A stretch of 64,000 nt of DNA from PALSA-612 sp963846915 (GCA_963846915.1 CAWJXV010000009.1:434001-498000), one strand, 5' to 3'. Positions 27,617-36,352 are shown, counted from the first letter of the stretch. Numbers and translations are program-made. Notes: generated by a model from the sequence alone, not told the origin.

Positions 27617-27682
27617 GGGGCCTTCGGCCCCTTTGCCCCCGTCTTCGAGACTAGTCGCGAAACCGTCGCGTGTCTGCGACGG
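27617..27682 (+). promoter_or_regulatory. two hairpins in the gap inside the xanthine dehydrogenase operon
   Basis: GGGGCC-TTC-GGCCCC followed by TTT (27617-27634) includes a stable C-UUCG-G tetraloop, and CCGTCGC-GTGTCT-GCGACGG (27663-27682) follows. The 112-base gap is the only sizeable one in an operon whose other genes nearly all overlap. They could weaken transcription, protect the mRNA end, or be an insertion. No other function seen. Confidence 0.5.
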
Positions 27683-27708
27683 ATCTGTCACAAAACGCAG
27701 GCGTCGGC

Positions 27709-28167
27709 ATGAGGATCGAGCTGACCGTCAACGGCGAGCAGCGCGAGGCAGACGTCTGGGCCGGGGAGAGCCTGCTGTTCGCGCTTCGCGAGCGGCTGGG
27801 GCTGCCCGGGTCGAAGAACGCGTGCGAGCAGGGCGAGTGCGGCTCCTGCTCCGTTCTCCTCGACGGGCAGCTCGTCTGTTCCTGCCTCGTTCTCGCCGCG
27901 CAGACCGACGGGCACCAGGTCGTCACCGTCGAGGGCCTCTCCGGCGATGAGGGCGAGCTCCACCCGGTGCAGGACGCATTCGTCCGGGCCGGCGCCGTCC
28001 AGTGCGGCTTCTGCACGCCCGGGCTCGTCGTCGCGGCAGCCGATCTGCTTCGCCGCAGCCCGCGGCCGTCAGACGACGAGATCCGCGAGGCGCTCTCGGG
28101 CAACCTCTGCCGCTGCACCGGGTACCAGAAGATCCTCGAGGCGGTCAGGCTGGCCGCCGGCACATGA
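27709..28167 (+). CDS. xanthine dehydrogenase [2Fe-2S] subunit
   Basis: A 152-residue iron-sulfur subunit. First cluster: CEQGECGSC (plant ferredoxin type) around residue 43, closed by VCSC. Second cluster: CGFCTPG and CRCTGY in the helical domain. It passes electrons from the molybdenum site to FAD. ATG 27709 is where homology begins; an in-frame GTG at 27670 inside a hairpin loop would add 13 residues. The stop overlaps the molybdenum subunit (ATGA). Confidence 0.95.
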   Translation: MRIELTVNGEQREADVWAGESLLFALRERLGLPGSKNACEQGECGSCSVLLDGQLVCSCLVLAAQTDGHQVVTVEGLSGDEGELHPVQDAFVRAGAVQCGFCTPGLVVAAADLLRRSPRPSDDEIREALSGNLCRCTGYQKILEAVRLAAGT

Positions 28168-30380
28168 GCACCGCCGCACGCAGGCTGGAGCTCGGCCGCG
28201 TCGGCGACAGCGTCGTCCGCGTGGACGGCATCCCGAAGACGACCGGCGAGTTCGCCTATTCGAGCGACCTCTTCGCGGCCGGGATGCTCTGGGGACACAC
28301 CCTTCGCAGCCCGCACGCACACGCGCGCATCCGCGCGATCGACCTCTCCGAGGCGCTGACGATGCCCGGCGTCCACGCGGTGCTGACGCACGAGGACGTC
28401 CCCGGTGACAAGCACTACGGGCTCGAGTTCCCCGACCAGCCGGTGCTCGCGATCGACCGCGTCCGCTACTTCGGCGAGGCCGTCGCGCTCGTCGCGGCGG
28501 AGCATCCCGAGCAGGCACGCCGCGCGGCGGCGGTCATCGTCGTCGACTACGAGCCGCTCGAGCTCGTGGTCGACCCGGCGCGGGCGACCGAGCAGGAGCC
28601 GCTGCACCCGGGACGTCCCACCGCCGGGCACGGGTACCTCGACGACCGGCGGCCGAACGTGATCCGCTCGATGGTCGTCCGCCACGGCGATCCCGACACG
28701 GCGGGCGAGGTGAGCGTCGAAGGCGTCTACGAGGTCGGCACGCAGGACCAGGCGTTCCTCGGCCCCGAATCCGGCCTGGCCGTTCCGGACGGCGAAGGCG
28801 GGGTCGACGTCTACGTCGCGACGCAATGGCTGCATGTCGACCGCGACCAGGTCGCGCCCTGTCTCGCCCTCGAGCCGGACCAGGTTCGGATCCATCTCGG
28901 CGGGGTCGGCGGCGCGTTCGGCGGCCGCGAGGACCTGTCGATGCAGATCCACGGCGCGATGCTCGCGCTCCACGCCGAGCGCCCGGTCAAGATCGTCTAC
29001 AGCCGCGAGGAGTCGTTCACGGGGCACGTGCACCGGCACCCGGCACGGATCTGGGCCGAGCACCGCGCGACGCTCGACGGGCGGCTCGTCAACATCCGCA
29101 TGAAGATCCTGCTCGACGGCGGCGCCTACGCGTCTAGCTCCACCGCGGTGATCGCGAACGCGTGCGCGTTCGCGTGCGGGCCGTACCGGGTCGACAACGC
29201 GCTCATCGAAGGCACCGTCGTCTACTCGAACAACCCGCCGTGCGGGGCGATGCGCGGGTTCGGCGCGGTGCAGACCTGCTTCGCGCACGAGGCGCAGATG
29301 GACAAGCTCGCGGCGGCGCTGGACATCGATCCCGTCGAGCTGCGGCTCCTGAACGCCCTCGAGCCGGGCGACGTGCTGCCGACCGGCCAGACGATCACCG
29401 GGGCGTTTCCGGTCGCCGAGGTGATCCGCCGCGCGGCCGCGCTCGACCCGCCCGAGCCGGAGGAGCTCCCGCGCGACCCGATGCGGCTGCCCGGCGGCTC
29501 CGGGAACACGACGAACGGGCAGGGCGTCCGCCGCGGAACGGGGTTCGCGGCCGGCTTCAAGAACATCTGCTACTCGGAAGGGTTCGACGACTCGTGCGCG
29601 GCGCGCGTCCGTCTGAGCCGGGACGGCGCAAGGGCCGAGATCCACTGCGCGGGAGCGGAAGTCGGCCAGGGCGTCTCGAACGTCGTGCTCCAGGTGGCGC
29701 GGACGGAGCTCGGGATCGAGGACGTCGTCCTTGCGCCGGGATCGACCGCTGACGTCGGCTCGGCCGGCTCCGCGTCGGCGTCGCGCATGACGTGGATGGC
29801 CGCCGGGGCCACGCAACTCGCCTGCCGGGCCGCGATCGAGGAGCGCACCCGCACAGGCGACGAGGTCGACGTCGAGCGCACCTACCGGCACCCGCGCACG
29901 TGGCCGCTCCACCCCGAGACGGGCCAGATCACGGACGGCCCGTCCCACGTCGCGTTCGCCTGCGCGGCGATGCGCGTCGTCGCCGAGGTCGACATCGAGC
30001 TCGGCCTGACGCGGCTCGTCTGGATCGGGACGGCGCAGGACATCGGCCAGGCGCTCAACCCGCAGGCGGTGCACGGACAGATCGAGGGCGGGACGGCCCA
30101 GGGCATCGGGCTCGCGCTGATGGAGGAGATCCAGACCCGCGACGGCCTGATCACGAATGCGAGCTTCACCGACTATCTGATCCCGACCTTTCTGGACGTG
30201 CCGCCGCTGGCCGCCGAGCTCGTCGAGGACCCCGAGCCCGACGCGCCGTACGGGCTGAAGGGCGTCGGCGAGCCGCCGACGGTCGTCTCGACGGCAGCCG
30301 TGGTCGCGGCGTTGCGGGCTGCCACCGGGCGCGAGCTGGCCCGCGTGCCCGTCCGCCCCGACGACGTGGTCGGCCTGTGA
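28164..30380 (+). CDS. xanthine dehydrogenase molybdenum-binding subunit
   Basis: A 738-residue molybdopterin subunit. GGVGGAFGGREDLSMQIHGA is the cofactor-binding segment, NNPPCGAMRGFGAVQ lies near the substrate channel, CAGAEVGQGVSNVV contacts the molybdopterin, and the glutamate of GVGEPPTV near the C-terminus is the catalytic base. It hydroxylates hypoxanthine or xanthine toward urate. The assignment to xanthine rather than another heteroaromatic rests on neighbours: purine importer, adenine deaminase, urate oxidase. Confidence 0.9.
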   Translation: MSTAARRLELGRVGDSVVRVDGIPKTTGEFAYSSDLFAAGMLWGHTLRSPHAHARIRAIDLSEALTMPGVHAVLTHEDVPGDKHYGLEFPDQPVLAIDRVRYFGEAVALVAAEHPEQARRAAAVIVVDYEPLELVVDPARATEQEPLHPGRPTAGHGYLDDRRPNVIRSMVVRHGDPDTAGEVSVEGVYEVGTQDQAFLGPESGLAVPDGEGGVDVYVATQWLHVDRDQVAPCLALEPDQVRIHLGGVGGAFGGREDLSMQIHGAMLALHAERPVKIVYSREESFTGHVHRHPARIWAEHRATLDGRLVNIRMKILLDGGAYASSSTAVIANACAFACGPYRVDNALIEGTVVYSNNPPCGAMRGFGAVQTCFAHEAQMDKLAAALDIDPVELRLLNALEPGDVLPTGQTITGAFPVAEVIRRAAALDPPEPEELPRDPMRLPGGSGNTTNGQGVRRGTGFAAGFKNICYSEGFDDSCAARVRLSRDGARAEIHCAGAEVGQGVSNVVLQVARTELGIEDVVLAPGSTADVGSAGSASASRMTWMAAGATQLACRAAIEERTRTGDEVDVERTYRHPRTWPLHPETGQITDGPSHVAFACAAMRVVAEVDIELGLTRLVWIGTAQDIGQALNPQAVHGQIEGGTAQGIGLALMEEIQTRDGLITNASFTDYLIPTFLDVPPLAAELVEDPEPDAPYGLKGVGEPPTVVSTAAVVAALRAATGRELARVPVRPDDVVGL

Positions 30381-32068
30381 GCCTCGCCCGGCGCATTGCC
30401 GTCGCTCGCGGCGACGAGGCTGCAGATCTGGTCGTTCGCGGCGGACGCGTCCTCTCCGTGTTCACCCGCGAGTGGCTCGAGTGCGACGTCGCGATCTGCG
30501 ACGGCTACATCGCGGGGATCGGCGAGTACGACGGAGAGCAAGTGCTCGACGCGTCGGGGCGGTACGTCGTGCCCGGCTTCATCGATGCACACGTGCACCT
30601 CGAGACGACGAAGCTGCTCGCGCACGAGTTCGCCCGCCTCGTCCTGCCGATGGGCACGACGGCCGTCGTCGCCGACCCGCACGAGATCGCGAATGTGCTC
30701 GGCACGGACGGCGTCCACTGGCTGCTCGACGTCTGCGCCGGGCTCCCGCTCGACGTGTGGTTCATGGCCTCGTCCTGCGTTCCGGCATCCGCCTTCGAGT
30801 CGCCTCGCCGACCGCTGACGCCGGGCGACCTCCAGGGCCTGCTGAATCGCCGACGGGTGATCGGGCTCGCCGAGATGATGAACTTCCCCGGCGTCATCGT
30901 CGGTGACGACGCCGAGCTGGCCAAGCTCGCGCTGGACGGCGCCGGGCACGTCGACGGCCATGCGCCAGGCGTCCTCGGCAAGCACTTGCAGGCGTACGCA
31001 GCCGCGGGCATCCGGTCCGACCACGAGGCGTACACGCTCGAGGAAGGACGCGAACGGCTGCGCGCCGGCATGTGGGTGCTGATCCGCGAGGCGTCGGTCG
31101 CGCGAAACCTGCGTGCGCTCGTCCCGCTCGTCGCCGAGTTCGGGCCGCATCGCCTCGCTTTCTGCACCGACGACCGCGAGCCGGAGCACGTCGTCGAGGA
31201 GGGGCACGTGAACTCGATCGTTCGCGAGGCTGTGGCCCTCGGCGTGTCGCCCGAGGACGCGCTCGTCATGGCCACGCTCAACCCGGCCACGTGGCACGGT
31301 CTCGACCATCTCGGCGCCGTCGCGCCCGGGTACCAGGCAGACCTGCTGCTGCTGCCCGATCTCGAGCACTTCGTCCCCGAGCTGGTCCTGAAGGCCGGCC
31401 GGCCGGTGGTCGAGATCCCGAACCCCGTCGTCCCCGACTGGGTCAAGCGCTCGGTCCGGGTGGCGCCGGTCGGATCGAACGACTTCCACGTTCCCTGGCC
31501 CGGCGGGAACGCGCGCGTGATCGGACTCGTGCCGGGCCAGATCATCACCGAGTCGCTCGTCGACGAGCTGACCGTGGAGAACGGCTTCGCGGTCGCCGAT
31601 CCGGAGCGAGACCTGGCCAAGCTGGCCGTCGTCGAGCGCCACCACGGCACCGGCCGGATCGGGCTCGGCTTCGTCCGCGGGTTCGGCCTGCAGCGCGGCG
31701 CCTTCGCGTCGACCGTCGCGCACGACGCGCACAACATCGTGGTCGTGGGCGTCGACGACGGCGACATCGCTCGCGCCGTGCAGCGTCTCGGCGAGCTCGG
31801 CGGCGGCATGGTCGTCGTCGAGAGCCGCGGGGTGCGCGCCGAGCTGGCGCTGCCGGTCGCTGGTCTCCTCTCCGAGGCGCCGGCGGCCGATGTCGCCGAG
31901 GGCTCACGGGCCTGCGTGGCCGCGCTGGCCGAGCTCGGCTGCACCGTCGAGGCGCCGTTCCAGGCGCTTGCGTTCCTCGCGCTGTCGGTGATCCCGAGCC
32001 TGAAGCTGACCGACCAGGGCCTGGTCGACGTCGACCAGTTCAGGCTCGTCCCGCTCGCGATGGACTAG
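30377..32068 (+). CDS. ade: adenine deaminase
   Basis: A 563-residue amidohydrolase of the Ade family. Metal site: PGFIDAHVHLETTKL (HxH), MGTTAVVADPHEIANVLG, then GHAPGV and CTDDREPEHVVEEGHVN. The C-terminal family domain (VAHDAHNIVVVGVDDGDIARAV, and ALSVIPSLKLTDQGLVDV) is complete. It converts adenine to hypoxanthine, substrate of the dehydrogenase encoded just upstream. GTG 30377 overlaps the preceding stop (GTGA). Last gene of the rightward purine operon. Confidence 0.95.
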   Translation: MSLARRIAVARGDEAADLVVRGGRVLSVFTREWLECDVAICDGYIAGIGEYDGEQVLDASGRYVVPGFIDAHVHLETTKLLAHEFARLVLPMGTTAVVADPHEIANVLGTDGVHWLLDVCAGLPLDVWFMASSCVPASAFESPRRPLTPGDLQGLLNRRRVIGLAEMMNFPGVIVGDDAELAKLALDGAGHVDGHAPGVLGKHLQAYAAAGIRSDHEAYTLEEGRERLRAGMWVLIREASVARNLRALVPLVAEFGPHRLAFCTDDREPEHVVEEGHVNSIVREAVALGVSPEDALVMATLNPATWHGLDHLGAVAPGYQADLLLLPDLEHFVPELVLKAGRPVVEIPNPVVPDWVKRSVRVAPVGSNDFHVPWPGGNARVIGLVPGQIITESLVDELTVENGFAVADPERDLAKLAVVERHHGTGRIGLGFVRGFGLQRGAFASTVAHDAHNIVVVGVDDGDIARAVQRLGELGGGMVVVESRGVRAELALPVAGLLSEAPAADVAEGSRACVAALAELGCTVEAPFQALAFLALSVIPSLKLTDQGLVDVDQFRLVPLAMD

Positions 32069-32075
32069 TCCGCGC

Positions 32076-32200
32076 GCCGATCAGTGTCAGACACTGCTAC
32101 GCAGTGGTGTCAGACACTGCTGCGGAGTGGTGCCAGAGACGGTGCCGGAGTGGTGTCAGACACCGTGACGGAGTCGTGCCAGAGCAGTGTCAGGCACCAG
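32076..32200. repeat. tandem AGTGTCAGACACT palindrome array, copy 1
   Basis: After GCCGATCAGTG (32076-32086) there are about five units of a 23-bp repeat, AGTGGTGTCAGACACTGCTGCGG with variants (GTGCCAGAGAC, GTGTCAGGCAC). Each unit centres on the odd palindrome GTGTC-A-GACAC. The array fills the space between the convergent ade and DMT-transporter genes. A second array with the same left end lies at 50114. Confidence 0.85.
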
Positions 32201-32203
32201 GCG

Positions 32204-32653
32204 TCAGCGCCGGAGCGTGAGCGCGGCGCCGGCGACGAGGAGCAGCAGCCCGAGCACGCGCGACCAGTTCAGGTCGATCGGCTCGTTCCCAAGCAGCCCG
32301 AAGCGGTCGATCAGCGCAGCCATGACGAGGTTGCCGGCGATGACCATCGCGACCGTGGCCGTGACGCCGATCCGCGGCGGGCCGACGGTGATCGCGAGGA
32401 CGATGAACGCGCTCAGGGCGCCGCCCGTCCACAGCCACACGGGCTGTCTGGCCGCCTCGCCGATGCCGCCCACGCTCTGGCGGACGACGAGGAGCGTCGT
32501 GAACGCGATCACGAGCGCGACGATCGTCGAGAACGCGAGCGCCTCGAAGATCCCGACTCGCTCGCCGAGCTTGCCCATCACCGCCGCCTGGACGGAGCCG
32601 GCCAGCCCGGCCGAGACAGCCAGCACGACGGCGAGCGCGTTCCCGGCGGACAC
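32204..32653 (-). CDS. DMT-superfamily transporter (DUF606/YdcZ type)
   Basis: A 149-residue membrane protein with four to five helices. LAVSAGLAGSVQAAVMGKLGERVG and AMVIAGNLVMAALIDRFGLLGNEPI are the DUF606/YdcZ features; such proteins are half-size members of the drug/metabolite superfamily and work as dimers. Start GTG 32653 with TAGAGT (complement of 32660-32665) six bases upstream. Substrate unknown; no paired second half is adjacent. Confidence 0.8.
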   Translation of the reverse strand: MSAGNALAVVLAVSAGLAGSVQAAVMGKLGERVGIFEALAFSTIVALVIAFTTLLVVRQSVGGIGEAARQPVWLWTGGALSAFIVLAITVGPPRIGVTATVAMVIAGNLVMAALIDRFGLLGNEPIDLNWSRVLGLLLLVAGAALTLRR

Positions 32654-32659
32654 CGCCCC

Positions 32660-32669
32660 ACTCTAAGCT
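32660..32669. promoter_or_regulatory. overlapping divergent leaderless promoters
   Basis: ACTCTAAGCT holds TAAGCT (32664-32669) for the rightward gene and, on the other strand, TAGAGT (32665-32660) for the leftward one, sharing two bases. Each ends six bases before its start codon, so the two promoters should exclude one another. Confidence 0.5.
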
Positions 32670-32675
32670 TGCGCC

Positions 32676-33494
32676 GTGACGGAACCTTCCGCCCCGACCC
32701 CGCGCGCGCCCGAGGAGCTCGGCTTCGAGCGGGTCGCCTACGAGAAGTCACCGCCGCGGGCGACGATCACGCTCGACCGGCCCGAGCGGCTGAACGCGTT
32801 CGACTTCCGCATGCTTCGCGAGCTGGCCAGGGCGGCCGAGGACGCGTCCTGGGACGACGAGATCCGCGTCGTCGTCGTCACCGGCGCGGGCCGGGCGTTC
32901 TGCGTCGGCGCCGATCTCAAGGAGTGGCAGGCGGACTACCTCGGCAACCCGTCGGCGTACTGGAAGTGGTTCGGAGCCTTCAAGGACATGCACGACAAGC
33001 TGCGCGAGATCGGGAAGCCGACACTCGCCCGGATCAACGGCATCTGCGTCGGCGGCGGCAACGAGCTGCAGATGGCGTGCGACCTGGCGGTGATGGTCGA
33101 GGACGCCTACATCCGCCACGTCGGGCTCGAGCACGGCTCCGTGCCGGCGGGCGGCGCGACGCAGTGGCTGCCGATCATGGTGGGCGAGCGGCGCGCCCGC
33201 GAGATCGTGATGCTCTGCGAGGAGATCCCGGCCGCGCAGGCTGCCGAGTGGGGGCTCGTCAACCGCGTCGTGCCGGCCGCGGAGCTCGACGCGACGGTGG
33301 ACGAGCTCGCCGGGAAGCTCGCCACGAAGCTCCCGCAGACGACGCGCTATGCGAAGCAGCAGCTCAACTTCTGGCGCGACCTTTCCTGGAACGAGACGGT
33401 CAACCACGCGCGCGACTGGCTCGCGCTCTCGATGCTCGGCGACGAAGCGCAGGGCGCAGTGCGCGGCTTCGTCGACAGGAAGCGCGATGGCTGA
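32676..33494 (+). CDS. enoyl-CoA hydratase/isomerase family protein
   Basis: A 272-residue crotonase. Oxyanion-hole segments: GAGRAFCVGADLKEW and INGICVGGGNELQMACDLAVM. The later HVGLEHGSVPAGGATQWLPIMVGERRARE places its second acidic residue differently from standard hydratases (Glu-His-Gly instead of E-x-x-LG), so it may catalyse a related hydrolase or hydratase reaction. Start GTG 32676, leaderless promoter. It overlaps the next crotonase gene by eight bases, so the two probably act in sequence. Confidence 0.82.
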   Translation: MTEPSAPTPRAPEELGFERVAYEKSPPRATITLDRPERLNAFDFRMLRELARAAEDASWDDEIRVVVVTGAGRAFCVGADLKEWQADYLGNPSAYWKWFGAFKDMHDKLREIGKPTLARINGICVGGGNELQMACDLAVMVEDAYIRHVGLEHGSVPAGGATQWLPIMVGERRAREIVMLCEEIPAAQAAEWGLVNRVVPAAELDATVDELAGKLATKLPQTTRYAKQQLNFWRDLSWNETVNHARDWLALSMLGDEAQGAVRGFVDRKRDG

Positions 33495-34269
33495 GCCGGC
33501 GCTCGTCCTCGTCGAGTCCGATGCCGAGCGGTGGATCGCGACGGTCACGCTCAACCGGCCCGAGCGCCTGAACGCGCTCAGCGAGCCGCTCGTCGCCGAG
33601 CTGGTCGCGGCGCTGACCGGGCTCGACGACGACGAGGCGGTCCGTTGCATCGTCCTCACCGGCTCGGACAAGGCGTTTGCCGCCGGCGCCGACATCGGCG
33701 AGCTCGCGAACGCGTCCGCGATCGACATGCTCGAGACGCGACGGCGCGACCGCTGGGCGGACATTCGCGCCGTCCGGACGCCCGTCGTCGCCGCGGTCTC
33801 GGGCTACTGCCTCGGAGGCGGCTGCGAACTCGCGATGTGCTGCGACCTGATCGTCGCCTCGGAGACGGCGCAGTTCGGGCAGCCCGAGACCGCGCTCGGC
33901 CTTCTGCCCGGCGCCGGCGGCACGCAACGGCTTACGCACGCGGTCGGCAAGGCTCTGGCGATGGACGTGATCCTCTCGGGCCGTCGCCTCACGGCGCAGG
34001 AGGCGCTGGCCGCGGGACTGGTCGCACGGGTCGTCCCGGCAGAGACGTGGCTCGCGGAGGCGCAGGCCCTGGCCGCGGAGATCGCCGCGCGAGGCCCGAT
34101 CGCGAACCGGCTCGCCAAGGAAGCGGTCAACCGGGCGCACGAAGGCCCGCTTTCGATCGGGCTCGACTACGAGCGGCGCCTGCTCGCCCTCGCCCTCGCG
34201 TCCGAGGACGCGAGGGAGGGCCTGAACGCGTTTCTCGAGAAGCGTCCCCCCGCGTTCCAGGGCCGCTGA
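33487..34269 (+). CDS. enoyl-CoA hydratase, PaaF-like
   Basis: A 260-residue crotonase with the two classical catalytic glutamates: SGYCLGGGCELAMCCDLIVA and FGQPETALGLLPGAGGTQRL. LNRPERLNALSEPLV and C-terminal EDAREGLNAFLEKRPPAFQGR are normal for the family. It hydrates trans-2-enoyl-CoA in fatty acid or phenylacetate degradation. ATG 33487 lies inside the end of the previous gene. Confidence 0.88.
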   Translation: MAEPALVLVESDAERWIATVTLNRPERLNALSEPLVAELVAALTGLDDDEAVRCIVLTGSDKAFAAGADIGELANASAIDMLETRRRDRWADIRAVRTPVVAAVSGYCLGGGCELAMCCDLIVASETAQFGQPETALGLLPGAGGTQRLTHAVGKALAMDVILSGRRLTAQEALAAGLVARVVPAETWLAEAQALAAEIAARGPIANRLAKEAVNRAHEGPLSIGLDYERRLLALALASEDAREGLNAFLEKRPPAFQGR

Positions 34270-34307
34270 TCCTGCATCGTCATACGGGGTAGGAGAGAAT
34301 TCGGGAG

Positions 34308-34757
34308 ATGAGCGCAGAAAACCCGTCCATGGTCAGCCGCGTGCTCGTCGCCACCGACCGTTCCGAGACGGCCGAGGTCGCGGTTCGGTTCGCGTCCGAG
34401 ATGGCGAACAGGTTCGGCGCCGACCTCGTGCTCGTCCAGGTCGTCGTCCCGCCGGCAAGCACGAGCGTGGCCATGGTCGAGGACCTCGTCCGCCACGCTC
34501 GCGATCTCGCCGGCGAGCGGGGCTTCGGCACCGTCGTCGTCGGCGAGGACCCGGCGAAGGCCATCATCGACGCCGCCGAGACCGAGAACGTCGACATCGT
34601 GGTCGTCGGCAACGTGGGCATGAGCGGTCGCAAGGAGTTCCTGCTCGGCAATGTCCCCAACCGCGTCTCGCACGGGACGCGACGGACGGTCGTGATCGTC
34701 AACACCATGCAGCGAGTCGAGGAGCAAGCGCAGAAGCGGCGCAGGTTCTTCCGGTGA
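34308..34757 (+). CDS. universal stress protein (UspA family)
   Basis: A 149-residue UspA-fold protein. RVLVATDRSETAEVAVRFA is strand 1 plus the first helix, VDIVVVGNVGMSGRKEFLLGNVPNRVSHGTRRTVVIVN the ATP-loop type G-x2-G-x9-G(S/N) motif. It probably binds ATP and acts under stress. It overlaps the AarF gene by four bases (GTGA), so it may modulate or report for that kinase. Confidence 0.88.
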   Translation: MSAENPSMVSRVLVATDRSETAEVAVRFASEMANRFGADLVLVQVVVPPASTSVAMVEDLVRHARDLAGERGFGTVVVGEDPAKAIIDAAETENVDIVVVGNVGMSGRKEFLLGNVPNRVSHGTRRTVVIVNTMQRVEEQAQKRRRFFR

Positions 34758-36352
34758 GCACCGTCCCGGTCGGCGACGCCAGGCTGCTCGGGAGGGCGGC
34801 CGAGATCGGCCGCGTCGTCGCGAAGTACGGGCTGCGCGAGCGCGGCTCGGACGACGTCCCCATGCGCGAGCGCGCGCGCAACCTGAAGAACGCGCTCGAG
34901 GAGCTCGGCCCCACCTTCGCGAAGCTCGGGCAGATCCTCTCCACACGCCCGGACCTGCTGCCGCCCGAGTTCATCGACGAGCTCGCGACCCTGCAGGACA
35001 GGGTCACGCCCATGAACGAGGAAGACGTCGTCTCGGTGATGGAGGAGGAGCTGGGCGTGCCCTGGGAGGACGTGTTCGAGTCGATCGAGCCGGAGCCGCT
35101 CGCTGCCGGGACGATCGGCCAGGTGCACGTGGCAACGCTCGAGAGCGGCCAGAAAGTGGTCGTGAAGGTGCAGCGGCGGGGCGCCCGTGTCGCGATCATG
35201 CGCGACCTCGGCCTGCTCGAGCTGTTCGCCAGCAAGGCCGAGAACCGGCCTGGCCTGCGGAAGCTCGTCGACATCCCGGCGGTCATCCGTCACCTTTCCG
35301 ACTCGCTCTACCGGGAGCTCGACTTCCGCCGCGAGGCCGCCAACATCGGCCGGCTGCGCGAGGTGCTGCGACCGTACTCGCAGCTCGCGGTGCCCGACGT
35401 GATCCCGCAGATCTCGACCTCGCGGCTCCTCGTCCTCGACTTCATCGACGGTGTCAACGTCCGCGACGCGCCCGACGTGCCGGCGCGCCGCTCGGCTGCC
35501 CGGCAGCTGATCGAGTCGTACTACCGGCAGATCCTCGTCGACGGCTTCTTCCATGCCGATCCGCATCCCGGCAACCTGCTCTGGTCGGAGCCGAACGTCT
35601 ACTTCCTCGACTGCGGGATGGTCGGCGAGCTCGACCCCAAGCTGCGCGAGCAGATGATGCTGCTCGTCACGGCCTTCTGGCAGGGGGACGACGCGTTCGT
35701 GGCCGAGATCGTGCTCTCGCTCTCCGACGGAGAAGGCTGGCCGGACGTCGACCTGCACCAGTTCGAGCTCGAGATCTCGGGCCTCTTCTCCGGCGTCCGT
35801 GGGCAATCGCTCCGCGAGATCGAGCTCGGCCCGCTGATGCAGTCGATCACGCAGATCGCGGCGCGGCACGACCTCCGCCTCCCGGCAGCGCTCGCGCTGA
35901 CCGGCAAGGCGCTCGCGCAGATGCAGCTCGCAGCGACGACGCTCGATCCCGAGCTCGACCCGCTGTCCGTCGTCGGCCCGTTCGTCCTCAGGATGCTGGC
36001 CGAGCGGCTCCGCCACTCCGCCGACCCGACGCGCATCTTCTACGAGGGCCAGAAGACGATGATGCGCGTACGGCGCTTCGTGCAGGCGGCGGAGCGTATG
36101 GTCGGTGCGCGGCCGGGCCGCAGGCTCGAGATCGAACTGCCGGCGATCTCCTCGCTGGAGGCGACGATCCGCCGGTCGGTACGCCGCCTCTGCCTCGCCG
36201 CCGGCGCGTCTGCCTCGATCGTCGCGACGGGCTTCGCCGCGTCGACCAGCTCGGCCCCGGATTGGCTCGGCACGACGCTCGGCATCGCCGCCGCCGCGCT
36301 CAGCGGCCTGCTGATCGCGGACTTCATCTGGCCGCGCGGCGGGCGCCGCTAA
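34754..36352 (+). CDS. AarF/UbiB (ABC1) family atypical kinase
   Basis: A 532-residue protein. The family's KxGQ motif reads FAKLGQILSTRPDLLPPEF (about residues 55-73). QVVVKVQRRGA-type lysine strand follows, then SRLLVLDFIDGVNV, FFHADPHPGNLLW (catalytic-loop HADPHPGN) and VYFLDCGMVGEL (metal-binding DCG in place of DFG). Two C-terminal membrane helices (about residues 480-530) anchor it. Members support quinone biosynthesis or lipid handling; menaquinone (mqnD is nearby) is a plausible context. Start GTG 34754. Confidence 0.92.
   Translation: MSTVPVGDARLLGRAAEIGRVVAKYGLRERGSDDVPMRERARNLKNALEELGPTFAKLGQILSTRPDLLPPEFIDELATLQDRVTPMNEEDVVSVMEEELGVPWEDVFESIEPEPLAAGTIGQVHVATLESGQKVVVKVQRRGARVAIMRDLGLLELFASKAENRPGLRKLVDIPAVIRHLSDSLYRELDFRREAANIGRLREVLRPYSQLAVPDVIPQISTSRLLVLDFIDGVNVRDAPDVPARRSAARQLIESYYRQILVDGFFHADPHPGNLLWSEPNVYFLDCGMVGELDPKLREQMMLLVTAFWQGDDAFVAEIVLSLSDGEGWPDVDLHQFELEISGLFSGVRGQSLREIELGPLMQSITQIAARHDLRLPAALALTGKALAQMQLAATTLDPELDPLSVVGPFVLRMLAERLRHSADPTRIFYEGQKTMMRVRRFVQAAERMVGARPGRRLEIELPAISSLEATIRRSVRRLCLAAGASASIVATGFAASTSSAPDWLGTTLGIAAAALSGLLIADFIWPRGGRR

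Noticed and set aside
28164..30380. Selenium-dependent molybdenum hydroxylase reading of the xanthine dehydrogenase
   Set aside because: The nearby selenoprotein made this tempting, but none of the accessory genes seen with that enzyme type are in the operon, and sequence alone cannot show labile selenium.
32076..32200. CRISPR array
   Set aside because: Repeat period is 23 bp with no unique spacers, units are degenerate, and no cas gene is present.
32084..33571. Long frame reading the GTGTCAGACAC array as SDT-x-WCQ peptide and running through the crotonase region
   Set aside because: It is a translation of repeat DNA plus an out-of-frame shadow of the crotonase gene; the in-frame crotonase has catalytic motifs and its own promoter. 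The similar frame from 50122 is real only from GTG 51085.
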